Source of the DNA: Candidatus Izemoplasma sp.
Lineage (GTDB): Bacteria; Bacillota_I; Bacilli_A; Izemoplasmatales; Izemoplasmataceae
NCBI GenBank assembly: GCA_007116205.1
Contig: SKIY01000047.1
Coordinates: 1 to 9,031, forward strand
Direction: 5' to 3'
Length of the DNA: 9,031 bases
The notes under the pieces: model-generated
Told to the model about the DNA's origin: nothing
The model's input: only the letters and a program-made list of their open reading frames with translations
Database searches by the model: none
Translations under genes and position numbers: made by a program
Shown here: positions 6,601 to 9,031 of the stretch, in pieces
How positions within the stretch are numbered: position 1 is the stretch's first letter
Layout: every line of letters begins with the position of its first letter

Positions 6601-6843
6601 ATGGGCACAGTTATAGCAATTGTTATATTTTTAGTATTCGTTTCGATTGTATCGTATTCGATTGATCATTCTACAGGTAAGCATCATCGCAATATGCATG
6701 AACAAAAAAGATATAAAAACACCAATAAGACAGAAAATGAAGCAATGAAAGATAAAATCGATGATGAATATGAAGATTTCTTTGAAGATTACGATGACTT
6801 CTTTGAGGACTATGATGATGTTTTTGATGATAAAGATAAGTAA
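6601..6843 (+). CDS. Small single-pass membrane protein with acidic heptad-repeat tail, unknown function
   Basis: I do not recognise this 80-residue protein. Residues 3-18 (TVIAIVIFLVFVSIVS) form one hydrophobic membrane segment without a signal-peptidase site or lipobox, so it probably stays as an N-terminal anchor. A basic stretch follows (22-45, His/Lys/Arg-rich), suggesting the tail is cytoplasmic by the positive-inside rule, although this is only a tendency. The tail from 51 is strongly acidic and contains three consecutive seven-residue units: YEDFFED (57-63), YDDFFED (64-70) and YDDVFDD (71-77). GAGGTGAG (6590-6597) is a good ribosome-binding site. The gene follows ffh by 18 bases and precedes the methyltransferase gene by two, so it belongs to the same operon. 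An adapter or docking role near the membrane-targeting machinery is possible but speculative. Confidence 0.8.
   Translation: MGTVIAIVIFLVFVSIVSYSIDHSTGKHHRNMHEQKRYKNTNKTENEAMKDKIDDEYEDFFEDYDDFFEDYDDVFDDKDK
6769..6831 (+). repeat. Three 21-base repeats encoding YDDFFED-like heptads
   Basis: Three tandem 21-base units encode seven residues each. Units 1 (6769-6789) and 2 (6790-6810) differ at five bases, of which four are silent third-position changes and one swaps Glu for Asp. The repeat is therefore better conserved as protein than as DNA, which suggests selection on the acidic aromatic heptad rather than a recent slippage event. The third unit is looser. Confidence 0.8.
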
Positions 6844-6845
6844 GT

Positions 6846-7598
6846 ATGGCATATAAAACATTATCATCAGAAGTTTATAATATTGACAAGAAAATTGGGA
6901 AGTCATTCGGTGATATCGAGTTTTACCAACAGTTGTTAAACGGTGTTAAAGGAATGGTTTTAGAACCTGGTACTGGCAACGGAAGGGTTTTGTTTTCTTT
7001 ATACGATGCGGGATTTAATATTGAAGGATTTGATCTTTCTAGCACGATGTTGAATTATGCTAAAAACTATGCGAAAGAACATCGTAAAAACGTTAATCTA
7101 TTTCATGCAAATATGGTGGATTTCAATCGGGCTTGCCAATATGAAGCAATCATTATTCCAACAGGGACGTTTTGTTTAATTATAGATGAGGATGCTGTAA
7201 AAAAAGCGCTTAAAAACTTTTATGAGCACTTAAAGCCAAAGGGGTACTTAATCCTCGATTTATTAGTCCCTACATCATTAACCCTGGATGCCGTACCAAC
7301 GCGAAGCTTTCAAACTGATGCAGGAGAAGTTATTGAGGTTAGTGTTAAAAACATCTCAAAAAATGAGACTACAAAAGTTTTCCATTCAGTTAATCATTAC
7401 GTAAAAAAATATAAGGGTCAAACGATTGCTGAAGAGGAAGAAAAATTTGACTTAAAATGGCATGATATTATGACATTTAAGCAATGGTTACGCACGATTG
7501 GGTTTGATAAAATAACGATATATAGTGATTATGATTTACATAAACCAATAGACCGCTCGAAGTTAATTTATACGATTAAAGCACAAAAAAGCCATTGA
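6846..7598 (+). CDS. Class I SAM-dependent methyltransferase, substrate unknown
   Basis: The 250-residue product has a Rossmann methyltransferase core. Motif I is LEPGTGNGR at 39-47 (E-x-G-x-G-x-G), Asp63 in GFDLSSTML binds the SAM ribose, residues 87-92 (HANMVD) suit the adenine pocket, and motif IV-like IIIPTGTFC lies near 102-110. YLILDLLVP (134-142) is the strand after the conserved helix. It lacks the NPPY of N-methylases acting on amides or DNA, so a small-molecule methylase of the UbiE/Methyltransf_25/11 type is the broad assignment. Its C-terminal 110 residues are not diagnostic to me. The ATG lies two bases after the preceding TAA with no good Shine-Dalgarno, which implies translational coupling to the small acidic protein. 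Its final codons and TGA stop are part of the bidirectional terminator stem. Confidence 0.88.
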   Translation: MAYKTLSSEVYNIDKKIGKSFGDIEFYQQLLNGVKGMVLEPGTGNGRVLFSLYDAGFNIEGFDLSSTMLNYAKNYAKEHRKNVNLFHANMVDFNRACQYEAIIIPTGTFCLIIDEDAVKKALKNFYEHLKPKGYLILDLLVPTSLTLDAVPTRSFQTDAGEVIEVSVKNISKNETTKVFHSVNHYVKKYKGQTIAEEEEKFDLKWHDIMTFKQWLRTIGFDKITIYSDYDLHKPIDRSKLIYTIKAQKSH

Positions 7599-7626
7599 AT
7601 CAGAAAAAAATTCAATGGCTTTTTTT
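7585..7626. terminator. Bidirectional terminator shared by the SRP operon and the HAD gene
   Basis: A perfect 16-bp stem pairs 7585-7600 (six A, then GCCATTGAAT) with 7610-7625 (ATTCAATGGC, then six T) around a nine-base loop. The flanking A and T runs supply U tracts in both directions. It lies within the ends of the two convergent genes: TGA at 7596-7598 on the plus strand and TGA at 7614-7612 on the minus strand. Confidence 0.95.
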
Positions 7627-8433
7627 ATGTAAGTGCGTTTTCAAATATTTTTCGATTGCGTGTTCTGTGTTTTTATGTGGGCTTATGACGTCAGCAACTT
7701 TTAATAGCTCTGGATGGGCATTTTTCATCGCAACACCAACACCTGCGTACTCAAGCATTTCAATGTCGTTGTGACCATCCCCAAAAGCAATAATATCTTC
7801 ACGGTTAAACCCAAGAGTCTTAGCGACATGCGCAAGGGCGTGTCCTTTATTGGTTTTAGGTGTGTATAGCTCAATGATAAAGCGGTATTCGTCGCCCCAG
7901 TTTCTGACTAATATTTCATCGGGATAATGCTTATTAACATAGTTTTCAATATGATGACCTTCTTGTTTATGTGCGACCACTATGAACCCGTGGGGATCCG
8001 CCGGTAAGGTTTCGTTGAATGGGCCGACATGCAGTTTAGCACCATTGAAATAATGTAATAAGCCCATAATATCATCACGCTTTTCGAGTAAGTAAATGTC
8101 ATCTTTTATCTCACAAAAAGCATTATAAATGTATTGTTTAGTATTTTCAAAAATATCTAAGATTGCTTCGCGTGATACAAAATGGCTAATTTCTTCAAAA
8201 TTTGGATTACTTCGCCAAGAAATTAATCCGCCGTTATAATTAATCATGGGTGTATCAAGACCCAGCATATTGTAAAACCGTTCACTACTACGAAAAGGTC
8301 TTCCTGTTGCAATAACCAGTTTATGGCCATCTTCGATTAAAGTTTTTAAGTATCTAGCAGTACTTGGCTTAAGTGTTTCCCAGTCATATAAGAGCGTTCC
8401 GTCTAAATCCAACGCTATAAGATTTTTTTTCAT
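7612..8433 (-). CDS. Cof-type HAD-superfamily phosphatase (class IIB)
   Basis: Proteins of this family hydrolyse small phosphorylated metabolites such as sugar phosphates, nucleotides or pyridoxal phosphate with Mg2+ in the cytoplasm; the substrate cannot be read from sequence. The 273-residue protein has all four HAD motifs: DLDGT with nucleophile Asp9 and acid/base Asp11, Thr43 in IATGRP, Lys196 in TNKGHAL, and GDGHNDIEML at 218-227 carrying the metal-binding aspartates. The long insert between motifs II and III (about 85-185) is the C2B cap. The start chosen is the ATG at 8433; the GTG nine bases upstream overlaps the AAGGTGA ribosome-binding site and is not a plausible start. It is transcribed alone, divergent from the right-edge gene and convergent with the SRP operon. 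Its last three residues, KSH, come from the terminator stem. Confidence 0.95.
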   Translation of the reverse strand: MKKNLIALDLDGTLLYDWETLKPSTARYLKTLIEDGHKLVIATGRPFRSSERFYNMLGLDTPMINYNGGLISWRSNPNFEEISHFVSREAILDIFENTKQYIYNAFCEIKDDIYLLEKRDDIMGLLHYFNGAKLHVGPFNETLPADPHGFIVVAHKQEGHHIENYVNKHYPDEILVRNWGDEYRFIIELYTPKTNKGHALAHVAKTLGFNREDIIAFGDGHNDIEMLEYAGVGVAMKNAHPELLKVADVISPHKNTEHAIEKYLKTHLHKKSH

Positions 8434-8438
8434 ATTTA

Positions 8439-8445
8439 TCACCTT
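8439..8445 (-). promoter_or_regulatory. Shine-Dalgarno AAGGTGA that fixes the HAD start
   Basis: AAGGTGA on the minus strand ends five bases before the ATG at 8433. The GTG inside it is in frame with the gene but would then be both ribosome-binding site and start codon, so the downstream ATG is preferred. Confidence 0.8.
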
Positions 8446-8450
8446 AAAAC

Positions 8451-8479
8451 ATTATCGCATAAAGCCTACTTTAAGGCAA
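8451..8479 (-). promoter_or_regulatory. HAD phosphatase promoter
   Basis: On the minus strand, TTGCCT (8479-8474), a 17-bp spacer and GATAAT (8456-8451) form a promoter with TATG as extended -10 directly before the hexamer. Initiation near 8444 would place the 5' end at or within the Shine-Dalgarno, giving an exceptionally short leader of about 11 nt. The spacer holds a small inverted repeat (GCCT at 8464-8467 with AGGC at 8474-8477). Confidence 0.65.
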
Positions 8480-8500
8480 ATTATTTATTCGTTTGAGAGC

Positions 8501-8517
8501 GTTTTATTCAATAAAAC
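8501..8517. repeat. 17-bp palindrome, possible operator in the divergent promoter region
   Basis: GTTTTATT-C-AATAAAAC is a perfect inverted repeat with a one-base centre. It covers the -35 and spacer region of the rightward promoter and lies 22 bp upstream of the leftward -35. The geometry suits a homodimeric repressor. There is no second copy in the window, and the palindrome is A/T-rich, so binding is unproven. Confidence 0.4.
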
Positions 8518-8528
8518 TATGATATAAT
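8518..8528 (+). promoter_or_regulatory. Extended -10 promoter of the right-edge gene
   Basis: TATGA-TATAAT combines a TRTG element (8518-8521) with a perfect -10 (8523-8528). The best -35 at proper distance is a poor GTTTTA (8501-8506) inside the palindrome, as expected for a promoter that relies on its extended -10. Initiation near 8535 gives a leader of about 19 nt containing GAGGTGA (8539-8545). Confidence 0.65.
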
Positions 8529-8553
8529 ATAGCAAAGAGAGGTGACTAATTTT

Positions 8554-9031
8554 ATGGATCTTTCTTATTCAGGTCTTATAAACTTTTTCTTAGGTATTGC
8601 ATCGGGATTTATTTTATTCTCAGTTTTTTATGTTTATTTTGTAGTGCGTGGTAAAGGTATGGATTTTAAAAGTACGCGGCGCTCGGATGAAGCGGTTGAT
8701 GAAGAAGCGTTAAAAAAACTTATCGTTGATAAACAAAAAACGTTTAAATCAGAAAAAAAATCAGGAAAACAAGTTGGCAAGCTGACATTTGACTTGTCTT
8801 ATGAGCTGATTGAAGATATCGCAACCTATTATTTCCCAAAATCAAAATATCCTATGTTAGAACTTAGTGTAGATGAAATGTTAATGCTTAATTATTATAT
8901 AACCCAACGGGTTGAGAAAATACTAAATCAACCAATTTTAAAAAATACCCGTAATATTCGTATAACGAAATTGGTTAGAATGTATGAAACAAAAAAAGTG
9001 ATTGATGAGAAAAAACTTGTGAAAGCTGCAA
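8554..9031 (+). CDS. Unrecognised membrane-anchored protein, 3'-truncated by window edge
   Basis: An ATG with GAGGTGA eight bases upstream opens a frame that continues beyond the window (159 residues visible). Residues 7-32 form one transmembrane helix (GLINFFLGIASGFILFSVFY and onward), followed by RGKG, so the rest is probably cytoplasmic. A charged linker rich in Lys and Glu (38-75) leads to a folded domain starting near 76 (KLTFDLSYELIEDIATYYF). Within it, LELSVDEMLMLNYYITQRVE reads as an amphipathic helix pair, then NTRNIRITKLVRMYETKK. I do not recognise a named family or catalytic motif. The clear promoter, ribosome-binding site and codon use typical of its neighbours make it a real gene. 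Confidence 0.85.
   Translation, partial: MDLSYSGLINFFLGIASGFILFSVFYVYFVVRGKGMDFKSTRRSDEAVDEEALKKLIVDKQKTFKSEKKSGKQVGKLTFDLSYELIEDIATYYFPKSKYPMLELSVDEMLMLNYYITQRVEKILNQPILKNTRNIRITKLVRMYETKKVIDEKKLVKAA

Noticed and set aside
8434..8442. GTG start giving the HAD protein three extra residues
   Set aside because: The GTG is part of the Shine-Dalgarno AAGGTGA for the ATG at 8433.

Overview
The window comes from a low-G+C bacterium of Firmicutes/Mollicutes type. The coding sequence is A/T-rich, Shine-Dalgarno sequences are clear, and the SRP-receptor gene, the ylxM-type regulator and ffh are consecutive. Every Trp codon I checked is TGG, and two genes stop at TGA exactly inside a shared terminator. 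UGA is therefore a stop codon here, which argues against the Mycoplasma/Spiroplasma code and fits Acholeplasma-, Izemoplasma-, Haloplasma- or Erysipelotrichia-like relatives, or another low-G+C Firmicute. That placement is inference.

Left block (1-1513, + strand): the 3' two thirds of prfA (release factor 1), then prmC, the methylase that modifies the release-factor GGQ glutamine. It closes with a hairpin terminator. The -35 hexamer of the next promoter lies inside that terminator. Next comes a single-gene unit, topA (1554-3629), a type IA topoisomerase with three C-terminal zinc ribbons.

Intergenic block (3630-3886, 257 bases, no protein gene): this holds the least ordinary element. A near-consensus promoter (TTGACA, 17 bp, TATGAT) is followed by about 115 bases able to form four consecutive hairpins, the last a terminator. 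C-rich CCCTT-type stretches lie between and within them. I read it as an independent small RNA that matches no family I recognise. A separate promoter follows for the next operon.

SRP operon (3887-7598, + strand): ftsY, ylxM and ffh are tightly coupled (4-base overlap, then stop and start codons abutting). They are followed by an 80-residue membrane-anchored protein with an acidic heptad repeat and a class I SAM-dependent methyltransferase. FtsY, Ffh and an SRP RNA encoded elsewhere form the co-translational membrane-targeting machinery.

Right block: a Cof-type HAD phosphatase gene on the minus strand converges on the operon. One 16-bp perfect stem terminates both transcripts and encodes the last residues and stop codons of both proteins. 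The HAD gene diverges from a partial gene for an unrecognised single-pass membrane protein that runs off the right edge. All five promoters I can read carry a TRTG (-16) extended -10 element. The four mRNA leaders they imply are only about 11-21 nt, so there is no room for riboswitches ahead of these genes. No mobile elements, CRISPR arrays, tRNA or rRNA genes were seen, and no stretch above 300 bases lacks a gene.
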